64,000 nt of DNA, from assembly GCA_963556495.2 (NCBI GenBank), contig OY747702.1, forward strand, positions 54,151,286 to 54,215,285, given 5' to 3'. Every line of letters begins with the position of its first letter. The first letter of the stretch is position 1. Below the pieces are notes generated by a model. That model made no database searches and was not told the DNA's origin. It worked only from the letters and a program-made list of their open reading frames with translations. The translations under genes and the position numbers were made by a program. Below, one piece after another: positions 12,670 through 23,901 of the stretch. Source of the DNA: Valencia hispanica (Eukaryota > Chordata > Actinopteri > Cyprinodontiformes > Valenciidae).

Positions 12670-13375
12670 TGAGGCAAAAAAGTATTTAGCAGCCACCGAT
12701 TGCAGAAGTTATGAGAGAGGTCTGTAATTTTCATCATAGTTACACCTCAACTGTGAAAAACAGAATAAAAAAAAATGTAGCAAATCACGTTGTATGATTT
12801 TTAAAGAATTTGTTTATAATGGTGCAGAAACTAAGTATTTGGTCAATAACAAAAGTTCACCTCAGTACTTTGTAATGTAACCTTGGTTGGCAATGACAGA
12901 GGTCAAACGTTTCCTGTAGGTCTTCACCAGGTTTCCACACACTATTGCTGGTATTTTGGCCCATTCTTCCATGCAGATCTTCTCTAGAGCTGTGATGTTT
13001 TGGGGGTGTCGCTGGGCAACACGAACTTTCAACGTCCTCCACAGATTCTCTATTGGATTGAGGTGTGGAGACTGGCTAGGCCACTCCAGAACCTTGAAAT
13101 TCTTTTCAGGGCGATATTCCTTCGAGTCACTACTTAAGCAGGGGGACCTTTGGAGCGCTGCAGGATTTTAATCCATGACGACGTAGTGTGTAGCTAATAG
13201 TAATCTTCGTCACTGTGTTCCCAACTCTCTTCAGAGCATTGAGCAGTTCCCCCTGTGTGGTTCTGGGCTGTACCTCGCCGTTCTCAAAATCATGTGTACC
13301 CCACGATGTGAGATCTTGCATGGAGCTCCAGGTCGAGGGAGATTGTCAGTGATCTTGTATTTATCAATTTTCTAA
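12667..13375 (-). mobile_element. Internally deleted, truncated Tc1-like transposon
   Basis: It starts with a Tc1-type terminal repeat (CAGTGAGGCAAAAAAGTATT) against a TA and carries minus-strand transposase pieces. The C-terminal part (12862 to about 13110) is followed directly, from about 13130, by sequence from before the catalytic core. The whole first catalytic region and the second aspartate are therefore missing. The element ends near 13375 within the N-terminal part, so the other terminal repeat is also gone. It belongs to a different Tc1 lineage from the copies at 20591 and 44045. Confidence 0.8.
12862..13321 (-). pseudogene. Tc1-like transposase, central core deleted
   Basis: Reading the minus strand, the distal piece (13130-13321) carries QPRTTQGELLNALKR and [13 protein letters not shown], matching the second DNA-binding helix-turn-helix of Tc1 transposases and ending at the VPLLK motif. 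The proximal piece, ending at the stop codon at 12862-12864, carries [10 protein letters not shown] with the final catalytic glutamate, then the C-terminal helices. Between them the SDETK aspartate and the second aspartate are absent, so no activity is possible. The join near 13111-13130 is an internal deletion, a common fate of Tc1 copies. Confidence 0.8.
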
Positions 13376-14019
13376 CAATAAAAGCACTCGGAGAGCGCAG
13401 ACCTCTACCAAGGCAGCTCAGTTCTACCCCATCACTTGTTCCTGGTCCCACTGTGGACATTTAAAGAAAACATAACAGATGAAACAAAACAGATTTTTAT
13501 ATGATATAGTCACATTTTGATAAAAATTATCTATTTAAATTCTAGGGTTGATGTTGTTTGTTCATGTGAAGGGTTTCTGGGGTGAACTTAATTTTTCTGA
13601 AATATTTTCCATTTTGGCTACATCTTGAAATGCTGGATTGTGGGGTTTTGAACAGAACCTGGGGAAGGCGCAAAAATGTGCCGAATGTCTTTTTCCAAGA
13701 GTTCAGATCTCCCGGTAATGACGTGACCGATAAAGTGTGCAGCATCACAGCAGCTGGATGCATGCTTATATGCAGTTTCTGTGGGGCATTGTAAATTGCA
13801 ATTAATGCATTGAGAATAGATTGTTTTAAGACCAATGTGGTTTTCTAGCTTAAGATGACATTAGCTCATTAGCTGCTTTAGAGTTGAAATGGCAAGCCTG
13901 TTTGAACTGTGCTCTAAGATTAGCCAGTTTGAAAAGTTGAGTGGTACCTGTACCCATACAGCTGCTGACTAAGCTGGGATGTGCCATGCCAGCTATGTAA
14001 TATCGAATCATTTGTTTGT
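13376..14019. other. Unique DNA, no gene seen
   Basis: No coding or transposon sequence was recognised. Overlapping open frames on both strands near 13542-13835 are unrelated to any family I know. Confidence 0.5.
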
Positions 14020-14640
14020 CAGGTTTGCCAGGTATATCCTATACAATGCAGTTGAACAGGACAATACTGAATTGAGTTTCTTTCTATTGAAGTCAGAACT
14101 ACAAACACCAAAATAACATTACTGTTGGACAGTGTATCCCACCCCATGCATGAAGTTGTTGCTGAACAGGAGAGTTCCTTCAGCGACAGACTGTTGCATC
14201 CTAGGTGCATGAAGGAACCTAATAATAGGTCCTTCCCTTCAGCAATTGTTAGACTCTATAGCCATCACTGCTCCCAACAAACTTAATGTTTACATCTCTG
14301 CTGTAATTTGCACAGTTTTTCTCAGTTTAAATAACATTTCTGCGGTTTTTGCACAGTTTATATTTTTAACTTCTTGTAAATATGTTGTTTTTTAATGCAC
14401 AAATACACATGCATATTCTGTGTTTTTCTTTAAATTATTCTGCTCAGTTGCACATTCCTCGAATCTGATTATGCCTTTTTTTAAAGTATTTTTAGTATGC
14501 ACAGTACTCTAGTTTTGTAATTTTGTCTGTACTGTACAATCTTAATTCTGTTTTGTATATTTTTCTGGTTTGAATCTAAATGCTTCAATTACCTGTTACT
14601 TTGCTGCTGTTACAGAGTGTCAGTAAACACATGCACAAAG
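14020..14640 (+). mobile_element. Non-LTR retrotransposon 3' end (LINE), truncated
   Basis: An in-frame segment from 14146 to the stop at 14284-14286 reads FSDRLLHPRCMKE, then RSF, PSAIVRLYSHHC. This is the typical extreme C-terminus of fish LINE reverse transcriptase proteins, where RR-SFLPSAVRLYN precedes the stop. It is followed by an AT-rich 3' untranslated-like tail to about 14640. The reverse transcriptase domain is absent, consistent with 5' truncation. Clade not assigned. Confidence 0.5.
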
Positions 14641-17600
14641 TTTGAAATGAACACATTTTGTTGAGCTCCTTTTTGTTGCAAAGAGTAGTCTCACATTTTG
14701 AAGGTACATTTATTAAAATAGGGAAGTGTCAACAGTGTCAGAGTCTACTTTTCCCTCATGTGAGCTCAATTCCACATTGACTGGGATGTGTGTAGGAAAT
14801 CTGCTTTCTCCAAGCTTTCTCAATGTAACTATATACTGTATCATGTTGTCCTTGGAGATCCATCCGGGCCTGTGTACATGAGGCCCCTGTAGTGTTAAAA
14901 CTCCTGAACGTCTCCATTACCATAACTTGACCGTCAGTCTCTTGTGTTACGATATGAAGATTATAACTTTGTAAGATTCTTGCACTTAAGCGCAATGGGT
15001 ATAAGAGGTGTTTTATTAGGATGACAAACAGAACCTGACCACAAACAGATGTAATTATCACCATAATTGTTAACATTTCTACCAGAACTTTGGGCTGCTC
15101 CTCGGGTTTTCGTCAGGGGCCCTTAAGTATGTGATACCCACCATCATGCTGTGTTTATGATGCCGCCAAAGCCTTTATTGCAGTCTCAGCTATCATAACA
15201 GTTGGGGAACTAGCTGGGGGTAGAAAATGGAAGGCAAGCCTTTTAGATGTGAGCACATATGCGTGGTGATAGATGTAATCCCTTTCTCCCTCTCTTGCCC
15301 CCTGCTTGCTATCCCCCCATCGCAGCCCTTAATGGCGATGAATCCCCCTTCAAGGCTGTGAACCCGCGCGGCGCTCCAGTCTGCCTTCATGGTTGTTGAC
15401 TTCAGAAGGTTCTGATGTCATAATGAAGAAGGCTGGCGCTTTGAAATGGCTCCTTGGGAATTTCATGCTCCCTGTGCTTCGAATGGACTAAGATGCTCAG
15501 CTGGCAGGTATAGTAGAAATAGGAGTTTTATGGCCTCTGCCCGGGAGGGGGATTACCAGCCACCACCGCAGCAAGGACAGGGTAGTCATGGTGGCGGCAG
15601 TATTGGGATGCTTCTATACCGAAATTTCGAACCACATTCCTCATGCCAATCAAATCTGAAAGCACAGCTAAAATCCTGCTAATCTCCCCAATTTCAAAGG
15701 GATACAAGGTGGTATACCAGTTACTACACCAGAAATCTGCTGAAATGCTTAATAGATTCATTGTGTTATATTTCGTATCTCTAAGGGACTGGAGGCTTTG
15801 TGCTTACTGATGCAAAGAATTTTCTGTGTCGTAATTTTGAAACAGAAAATTTGATCCAATTAAAGTGAGGCTAAGGAAGTAAAATAAAATGTATGTGCTT
15901 TACCAAATGCAATACTCAGCTGACATGCAATAGCAGATATGGTATTAGTGCTTGCCAAAAGCCATTTGCAAGATGTTGAAGCATTAGAGGAAACCGGTAA
16001 AGCAGGAAGTGGAGGAATATGTATTTACCCTTAGTGGAGAGGTTAAAATTAGGCATCTTTCTCTTAGCATAGATCTTTATTACATCAAACAGGCTGCTTC
16101 CTGTCAAAACATTAACAGGAACAAAGTCTCAGTTATTTCCTCCAATTCCTTTAATGATGTAATGCATTTTGCCCTCAGTTTAAGGGGAGCAGCAATCAGC
16201 CAGGATATATGGCATTCCAGCATGATTCCTGGAGCAAATCTCCAGTGCACAGACGCACTTGACAGGAGTACAAATTTATCATTTGCTTTACGATATCCCC
16301 AAATCAGTTCAGAATGCCTTTAAAGGGGGCCGCGGGGAAGGAGTGCAAAGACACATGTGAGTCATCTGTTCACCAGCGGACTCCCCACGGAACATAAATT
16401 CTGGGCTTCCACCGCAGGACGGGCCTGAAATGGAAGCAGACATACTTTAATAACAAAGAGTAGTTTTCCAGCTTTAGTAATGGCTAAAATACTGAGTTAT
16501 TGTCTGCAAAAAACATTTAAAAGCTAGAAAATTAAAAAACAAAACAACAACAAGTTTAACTAACATGTAAAGTAAGTTTATAGAAGTAAATACCTTTTGG
16601 AAAGAAAAAATATTCCTAAAGAAAATTTTACAAATATTTTTTTCTTTTGAACTGCATAACAAATTAGTAGTTAATTGGTGCTTATTTGTTGATTAATTGA
16701 CACATTTTCAATACTTGCAGTGTTTTATTTTGAATAGAAAATCTCAAATTATCTGATTATTAATCATCTATGCAATAACAAAATTGTGACATGAATGGAT
16801 CTCTGCACACAACTAAACCCGCATAATCCTAGCTGACAAATGTATTTGCAAAGATTGGAGACAGATTGCAGAAATTGCGGATCATTGTTGCTTTTTCTTG
16901 TCATAAAATATACATTGCGTTTCAGAAGCTTTGGATGCATGGGAAGTTGAGTACGGAGAAATAATTTTACTGCTAAGATTGTCTTAGCTTTGTAACTGTT
17001 GAGCAAAAAGAAATTCCATTATTAAAACATTTAACTTGCAAAAATGTGTTTGTTTCTCTTCAGGATAGTTAGACACTGCTTTCATTTTTGAAATGGGCCA
17101 CTGTGAAGTTGTCTGTGATTACACATTGAACTAGGTTTGGAGAAACTAGAAGATATCCCCAAGCATGGGATTAAGTAAATGACTTGTGTTGTAAACACGG
17201 CAGAATCAATAGTAGCTATCTTCGTTTTAGCATCAGCAGAACATTTAGCGCTACTTTTAGCAGCTGAGATCATGGACATAATTTAGCACATTTTTTAGGA
17301 CTATTTTATGCAGGTTAGTGAGAGGAGAGAAAAGGAGAACTCCGGTAAATTGGATTAAGCTCACGTTGCTGGAGTACAGTGGCTCTTTGCTGGTCATTAA
17401 CCGTACGCGACACATTTCTATGTCTCAGCTTCAGTGGTATGTTTGCACTCGAACACTTTAGCATCACACACAATAAAATACACCGTTTTAATTGTTTTCA
17501 AGAACTTACTTAATCTGTTCTCGTGAGCAGGAAAAACAAAAGGGCTGTGGAGGTGTTTGCCCGTTGAGTAAACAAGGGAAAAGCTGTTTCAGTGACCGCT

Positions 17601-17825
17601 CTCGGTGTAACGGCCGGGGAAGCGTTCTGCTTGGACTGGGGCAGATGTATAGACCTGCGGTGTCTTCGGTCAGGACAGTGGAGGGCCCACCGCTCTGTCA
17701 ATGTGATCAGAGACAGCGTACCTTTTTGGGGAATCTATAAGTCTTGAAGATTCCTTTGGAGTAATGCAGTGTATTCTGGGATTAATTTCTTACCAATCTT
17801 TTTTGTTCTGTATGTAGTTCTTGTT
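14641..17825. other. Unique DNA, no gene seen
   Basis: No transposon or coding domain was recognised. The stretches 14760-15110, 15180-15700 and 15900-16440 have balanced composition and no visible repetition. They are the kind of sequence that could hold conserved non-coding elements, but that needs comparison between species. 16470-17060 is AT-rich. Confidence 0.45.
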
Positions 17826-18225
17826 TTCCAGTCATGTCTAGACCCAGCAGTGTGGTCGAAAACATTCATGAGACTTTGCTTCACACTGACTTGATTTCAT
17901 GATGCTGCAGCTTTGTTGGCTGCACATCCATTATGTCAATCTCCTGTTCCACCACATCCTATAGGGGCTATGTTGGAATGACATCTGGTGACTGTGGAGG
18001 CCTTTGTGGAACAGTAAACTCATTGACAAGAAACCAGTTTATTATGATTTAACTTTTGTGACATGGCGCAATATCCTGCGGCAAGTTGGCATCAGAGGAT
18101 AAGTTCACTGTGGCCAGGAAGTAATGAACATGGTCAGTAAAAACACTCAGTGAGGCCGTGGTGTTTAAATGATGATCATTGGGAACTAGTGAGCCCAAAG
18201 TGTGCAAGCAAATATCCCTCATACT
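17826..18225 (-). pseudogene. Tc1/mariner-like transposase fragment, degenerate
   Basis: On the minus strand the segment near 18062-18094 reads QDIAPCHK, the surroundings of the second catalytic aspartate. Downstream are FTVPQRPPQSPD and DVVEQEIDIMDVQPTKLQ, matching the end of the DDE domain and the following helices of a fish Tc1-like family (the usual form is PPQSPDLNPIEHLW). The LNPIE segment is mutated: the catalytic glutamate position is lost and there are stops before and after it. No terminal repeats were found. It is a separate lineage from the other Tc1 copies in the window. Confidence 0.65.
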
Positions 18226-18390
18226 GTTTCCTCCTTCCCATCATTCCGTTTTTATCTGTTGTGATGCTCAGTTTAAATCCAGCAAATCAACAGCATTTAC
18301 ACTATTTAGAAGCTTGGGTGATTTGCTATTTTTGTTTTTGAACAGATCTATACTTCTATCTTTCAAAAATGTGGAGGTTGAAAATATATT

Positions 18391-19035
18391 AAAGGACCCA
18401 AAGGCAGCAAAGAATAAAACTTAAATGATTTATTTGGAATAAAAACAAGGAGTAAAAACTTACTGAACTAGGAGAACCAAAAAGGCAGAGATCAATAGGA
18501 ATCAGACGGGCAACAGAGAAGGCAGGAACCACAGAGGGAAGAATGACGACGGACCAGCGAATAGAGACTGAATGAAGGCAGAATATGTACTGGGGAGGAA
18601 ATGAGGAAGTGAGAGGAGACCAATGACTAATTAGGGGAATCAGATGCAGGTGAGCGGGAGAGAGCAGCTGGAAACATCATCAGCTGGGAAGAGAGGTAGA
18701 ATGGTAAGGAGACAGAAAACTCTTAACTAAGATAATAAGTCTAGGAAGGGATCTAAGGAAACACTAGAGAGCAGAAGGAAGAAATAAATTAGGAAACTAT
18801 CTACAGGGAATAAACTAAGGAAACAAATGAGGACACAAACAAAAAGGTGAAAATATCTAAGAGCAAGAAGAAGAAACAGAAACAATGAATAATCTAACAT
18901 GAAAAAACTAGATAAGGAAAAGAACTAAGTTAAAACACAAACAGGAGGGAACAAAACAAGAAAGCAGCTTGGGGTACAGAGGGGAAGGAAATTAAGTGGA
19001 AGAAAAAAAAAAGAAAAAATCCACGGAACCTGACA
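18391..19035 (-). repeat. LTR-like, strongly purine/pyrimidine-asymmetric repeat
   Basis: The plus strand is almost entirely A and G for ~640 bases, with many GGAA and AACTAAGGAAAC-like motifs. Read on the minus strand it begins TGTCAGGTTCCGTGG (19035 downward), runs through a CT-rich body and ends with AATAAA-containing sequence and TTTGGGTCC. The TGTCA start and polyadenylation-like 3' part suggest a solo LTR or similar retroelement end. No matching TGACA end or target duplication is visible, so this is tentative. Confidence 0.4.
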
Positions 19036-20588
19036 GATAGCAGTTGGTCTTATTCCTGCATGAGAACTCCTTTTTTTCTCCACACTCTTACCATAACTTC
19101 TCACTACAGACGATTTGTCTTCTACTGAAAATTACTTTACAAAATGATACATAAATTTGAACTATCTTTTTAAACACTTTCCACAAAAATAAATGCCAGT
19201 TGTTCCATATTTACTATAGTCTTTAATGTTTCTTTTCAATAATATGATGACAAAGACATTTCACATATGATTACAATTTATGACTGCATTTATGAATGGT
19301 TTCTATTCATCTTCTGTCTGTTTTTTCCTCCTCCTTGGTCTCTTATTACTGTCACGAGCAGGACATTTTTGCAGAATGAAATGTCATCAGATGATCATAG
19401 CTCTGTTTGATCTGCATGGCGGGGAAGAGCTAAGTAATTGATGAAAGCTTGATTAAGGTGATAACCTGCTTTGGCAGCAGCTGGAACAATCTAAGTATTC
19501 CTGAGGATTCTGCAACATGGGTTTCTAAAAGAGAAATACTCAGATCATTCAAGTGAGGAAAGATCCAGTGGGCCGAAAATGATCACAAACAGATGCTGAA
19601 TTTGAAAAGGCATGCGACCAGATATTCAGGGTTATTTTCTTTAACTTTTAACTTTCATATAATAATAAAATGCGCATTTCACTTAACCATTCTCAAGAAT
19701 AAAGTAGGCAATTTGCAGACATTTAATTATTCAGAATAATAGCAACTAAAACATGTTTTTCTGGCTTTCAAAAACTTATTTCATTGTGGCAGGTTACTTT
19801 AAAATAACATCCGATATGAAGGGCTTTAGCTGAGATAACATAATTGTTACCTGGCGAGGAGTTGGAAAGTGCCTTAAGTTAGAACTCAGTGACCCTAATA
19901 AGAAACACCAAAGCATCAACAGGGATGGAGAATTCCCAAACCCTGCATATTATGCAGAACGGGATCATAGCATTACACCACTGCACAGCACCATGTTAGG
20001 GACTAGGCTTGCCATAACTACTGAGTAGGACTATGGAAGATGAAGGCTTTAACATCAGAGAAAGTGTAAAACCAATGTGTGCTGAGGTTAAGATCCCAGC
20101 ATTAACCAAAGGACATAGTCAGTTTGACTCTAGATGAAAAACTATGACTTTAGGTTGGGAGCAGATCACCAGGGATTTGCAACAGGTGTACATTAAGAGC
20201 TGCACAGCTGCCTGTTTCTACAGAAACTAACATTCCATGATCAAAGTTATTACCTGTGCCTTAAGGTTTTCTGAAACTCTACTACTACTTTGAAAGAAGC
20301 ACAAATCATTAAATTATCTAGGAGTCTAAATTACTTTTTTTTTTCATTCTAATGTGTACAAACATGTGTTCTCCAGCCAGAGATGAAACAAAGAAACACT
20401 TATAAACAGCATTTGTGAAAATAACTGCTGTAAATGATTATTTTAAGACTCAAAAAGCTTTGGAGCGCAATTTAATTTGTGTCAAACACTGTAGGATGCA
20501 GATAAATTTGGGATAAAGGTTTTAAGAAGTTCAATAAATTCCCTGCTTGATAGAATGTGTTTTCAGTTAGTTTATGGAAAACTTACTG
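19036..20588. other. Unique DNA, no gene seen
   Basis: No repeat or coding sequence was recognised. The stretch 19350-19620 has balanced composition and several homeodomain-core-like TAAT motifs, which is compatible with a conserved enhancer but is not evidence for one. Confidence 0.45.
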
Positions 20589-20590
20589 TA

Positions 20591-22202
20591 CAGGTCCTTC
20601 TCAAAAAATTAGCATATTGTGATAAAGTTCATTCTTTTCCATAATGTAATGATAAAAATTAAACTTTCATATATTTTAGATTCATTGCACACCAACTGAA
20701 ATATTTCAGGTCTTTTATTGTTTTAAAACTGATGATTTTGGCATACAGCTCATGAACACCCAAAATTCCTATCTCAAAAAATTAGCATATCATGAAAAGG
20801 TTCTCTAAACGAGCTATTAACCTAATCATCTGAATCAACTAATTAACTCTAAACACCTGCAAAAGATTCCTGAGGCTTTTAAAAACTCCCAGCCTGGTTC
20901 ATTACTCAAAACCGCAATCATGGGTAAGACTGCCGACCTGACTGCTGCCCAGAAGGCCATCATTGACACCCTCAAGCAAGAGGGTAAGACACAGAAAGAA
21001 ATTTCTGAACAAATAGGCTGTTCCCAGAGTGCTGTATCAAGGCACCTCAGTGGGAAGTCTGTGGGAAAGAAAAAGTGTGGCAGAAAACGCTGCGCAACGA
21101 GAAGAGGTGACCGGACCCTGAGGAAGATTGTGGAGAAGGACCGATTCCAGACCTTGGGGGACCTGCGGAAGCAGTGGACTGAGTCTGGAGTAGAAACATC
21201 CAGAGCCACCGTGCACAGGCGTGTGCAGGAAATGGGCTACAGGTGCCACATTGCCCAGGTCAAGCCACTTTTGAACCAGAAACAGCGGCAGAAGCACCTG
21301 ACCTGAGCTACAGAGAAGCAGCACTGGACTGTTGCTCAGTGGTCCAAAGTTCCTTTTTCGGATGAAAGCAAATTTTGCATGTCATTCGCAAATCAAGGTG
21401 CCAGAGTCTGGAGGAAGACTTGGGAGAAGGAAATGCCAAAATGCCTGAAGTCCAGTGTCAAGTACCCACAGTCAGTGATGGTCTGGGGTGCCATGTCAGC
21501 TGCTGGTGTTGGTCCACTGTGTTTTATTAAGGGCACGGTCAATGCAGCTCGCTATCAGGAGATTTTGGAGCACTTCATGCTTCCATCTGCTGAAAAGCTT
21601 TATGGAGATGAAGATTTCATTTTTCACCACGACTTTGCACCTGCTCACAGTGCCAAAACCACTGGTAAATGGTTTACTGACCATGGTATTACTGTGCTCA
21701 AATGGCCTGCCAACTCTCCTGACCTGAACCCCATAGAGAATCTGTGCGATATTGTGAAGAGGAAGTTGAGAGACGCAAGACCCAACACTCTAGATGAGCT
21801 TAAGGTCGCTATCGAAGCATCCTGGGCCTCCATAACACCTCAGCAGTGCCACAGGCTGATTGCCTCCATGCCACGGCGCATTGAAGCAGTCATTTCTGCA
21901 AAAGGATTCCCAACCAAGTATTGAGTGCATAACTGAAGATAGTTATTTGAAGGTTGACTTTTCTTTATATTAAAAACACTTTTCTTTTATTGGTCGGATG
22001 AAATATGCTAATTTTTTGAGATAGGAATTTTGGGTTTTCATGAGCTGCACGCCAAAATCATCAGTTTTCAAACAATAAAAGACCTGAAATATTTCACTTG
22101 GTGTACAATTAATCTAAATTATATGAAAGTTTAATTTTTATAATTACATTATGGAAAAGAATGAACTTTATCACAATATGCTAATTTTTTGAGAAGGACC
22201 TG
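20591..22202 (+). mobile_element. Complete Tc1-like transposon
   Basis: The 1,612 bp element is flanked by TA on both sides (20589-20590 and 22203-22204). Its terminal inverted repeats are about 200 bp long (20591-20792 and 22003-22202), differ at only a few positions and start CAGGTCCTTCTC. Each arm holds two copies of TCTCAAAAAATTAGCATAT, one at the tip (20599-20617) and one at the inner end (20772-20790). This is the IR/DR layout in which Tc1 transposase binds both sites. The interior holds one transposase gene in plus orientation. The similarity of the arms and the single coding defect suggest a fairly young insertion. Confidence 0.95.
20920..21924 (+). pseudogene. Tc1-like transposase with a single nonsense codon
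   Basis: From the ATG at 20920 the frame runs 128 codons to TGA (21304-21306). It then stays open in the same frame for 205 codons to the natural stop (TGA, 21922-21924), for 334 positions overall, the usual Tc1 length. The N-terminal half has two helix-turn-helix regions (about residues 25-43 and 79-105) with a GRKR AT-hook-like motif at 54-57. The catalytic core keeps SDES (D148), HHDFAPAHSAK (D238) and NPIENL (E273); the 34 residues between the last two fit the DD34E signature. At the stop, related elements as I recall them have tryptophan (TGG), so one transition would explain it. A downstream ATG at 21379 lies after D148 and cannot give an active enzyme. Confidence 0.92.
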
Positions 22203-22360
22203 TATATGCTGACAACTTTTCAAAAAGCTTCTGTCTTACAATGTTGCTTCCAGGAAGAAGTAGTAGTGGTTTTCAGTGACTGAAAAAGTCTAGTTTGTTA
22301 TGGTTATGTATGATTCTTTATGCTTTATTTTGTGATACCTAGGGAATTTGAATCCATAAT

Positions 22361-23600
22361 TCAATTTTCATTTCAATTCAGTTTACTTGTATAGCGCCGA
22401 TTCACAGCAGATGTCATCTCAAGGCATTTTACAAGAAAAGTCCTTTCAGTTCAATCATACAAACATTCCAATCAGTTTTCTATTTAATGAATTCCAGCAA
22501 ACTGTATCGAGTCATTGACTTGCAGTTTTGCCTCGTTAATGCAGAATCCAACCACACCAATCCCTCTGCAATCCCTCATACTGAGCAAGCATGTAGCGAC
22601 AGTGGAGGGTGGGTTCTGTGTTTGTGTACAGATTGGTGTTTTCCCTTACCTTCTTTCCGACAGGGTGTGACTGTAGGATGGCAGCATAAAAGGGGAGCGG
22701 CTACCTGAAGTAGACGCCAGATGATTAACCTTTACCAAGCGGTAACTAGGCTCTTACCTGTGTTCTCTGATCTTAGAAAAGTATTGAACCCTACCTCTTC
22801 GTTGTTCCTCCCTGCAGCTCCTGTGTCCTCTGAGTTCCCCTGCCAATAGGCCTCCGTGCTGGCTTTCAAGCCTCCCTCGTTGTCCTCCATCTGATCACGC
22901 CGTCTGCTCCTCCAAGTCTGTTTCCCTGTGGGTGTCGTTCCCCGGACTGCCACCCTGAACCTCACCAACCAATCCCACCTCGCTCACCTGTCCGTCCACC
23001 CTCGAGCCAGCCTGATAAGGAAAGAAGGGATCAAAGGATTCATCACTCACTTGGTCTGCCAACTACATCTGCACAACCTCACTTACCTCTACAAACTCAC
23101 CTCCCCCCTCGGATCCACGTAAGTTCACCGTTCCCTTCCTCCTGAAAGAAAAACACATTGACCTGAAACCTGCAACCCAAAACTCACCTGTCACTCACCT
23201 TCTTCCAGAGTTGCTGCTCCCTGCTGATACCCTTTGCTGCCCTCCCTGAGACAGCACACCAGTTAAATGAATAAATTGTTTTTAAAATAACTGTTTTTTG
23301 AGCTCGGGTTGTTTGCACCAGAGTCTCCCTGAGGAACCATGACATGGCGAGGGAAAACTCCCCTTTAACAGGAAGAAACGTTGAGCAGAACCTGGCTCAG
23401 TACGAGCGGCCATTCACCACCACCGACTGGGGGTTTGAGAAGACAGAGCAGAGACAAAAAAAGAAGATCTGATATAATTGTACTTTCAATATTAAAGAAA
23501 GTAAAAAGTTGATAACAGGACATGGAGGATGTTCAGTTACTGGAAGCTTAGTCGACGACCCCCCCCCGTCTAACAGGGCATTGCAGCTAAGCATAACAAA
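22361..23600 (-). mobile_element. LINE-type 3' region, split by an insertion
   Basis: The two parts, 22361-22605 and 23345-23600, together match 55288-55793 in inverted orientation. Shared landmarks are CGAACCCCCAGTCGG, TTTCTTCCTGTTAAAAGG and TGAGATGACATCTGCTG (minus-strand sense). The same tail recurs at 32101-32275 and 48776-48957, where it ends in ATTGA repeats, typical of L2-type LINE 3' untranslated regions in fish. No reverse transcriptase is present. The class is inferred from the tail only. Confidence 0.6.
22606..23344 (+). mobile_element. LTR-like insertion within the LINE-type repeat
   Basis: These ~740 bases interrupt the repeat that is continuous at 55288-55793. The insert contains a TATA-like CATAAAAGG (22685-22693), a long C/T-rich body, AATAAA (23270-23275) and the ending ACCATGACA. 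Promoter-like and polyadenylation-like signals in one short unit ending in TGACA suggest a solo LTR. The expected TGTCA start and a clear target duplication are not visible, so the 5' end may be eroded. There is no coding capacity. Confidence 0.4.
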
Positions 23601-23901
23601 TGCCTGTTTGTAGTCTGAGAAACAAAATACTGTTGAAGAAGATTTTGTGCTCAGAAACTCAAGTTCCAATAATTCTGACTAATCCATCATGCACCATAGT
23701 ACACAGCAGTATTGATAAAATCTATTTTTTACATTATCTCTGTGCTATTTTTTCACAAAATTATCAACAATGTTCAGATTCATTTTCTTGATCTAGTCTA
23801 TTGTTAAACTGTCAAATTGTTACAGAGTGAAATTCAGTCATTCCAAGATTCAGGATTTTATTCAGTTATAGTCACGATTCCTGTACATATGCAGGCAATC
23901 G

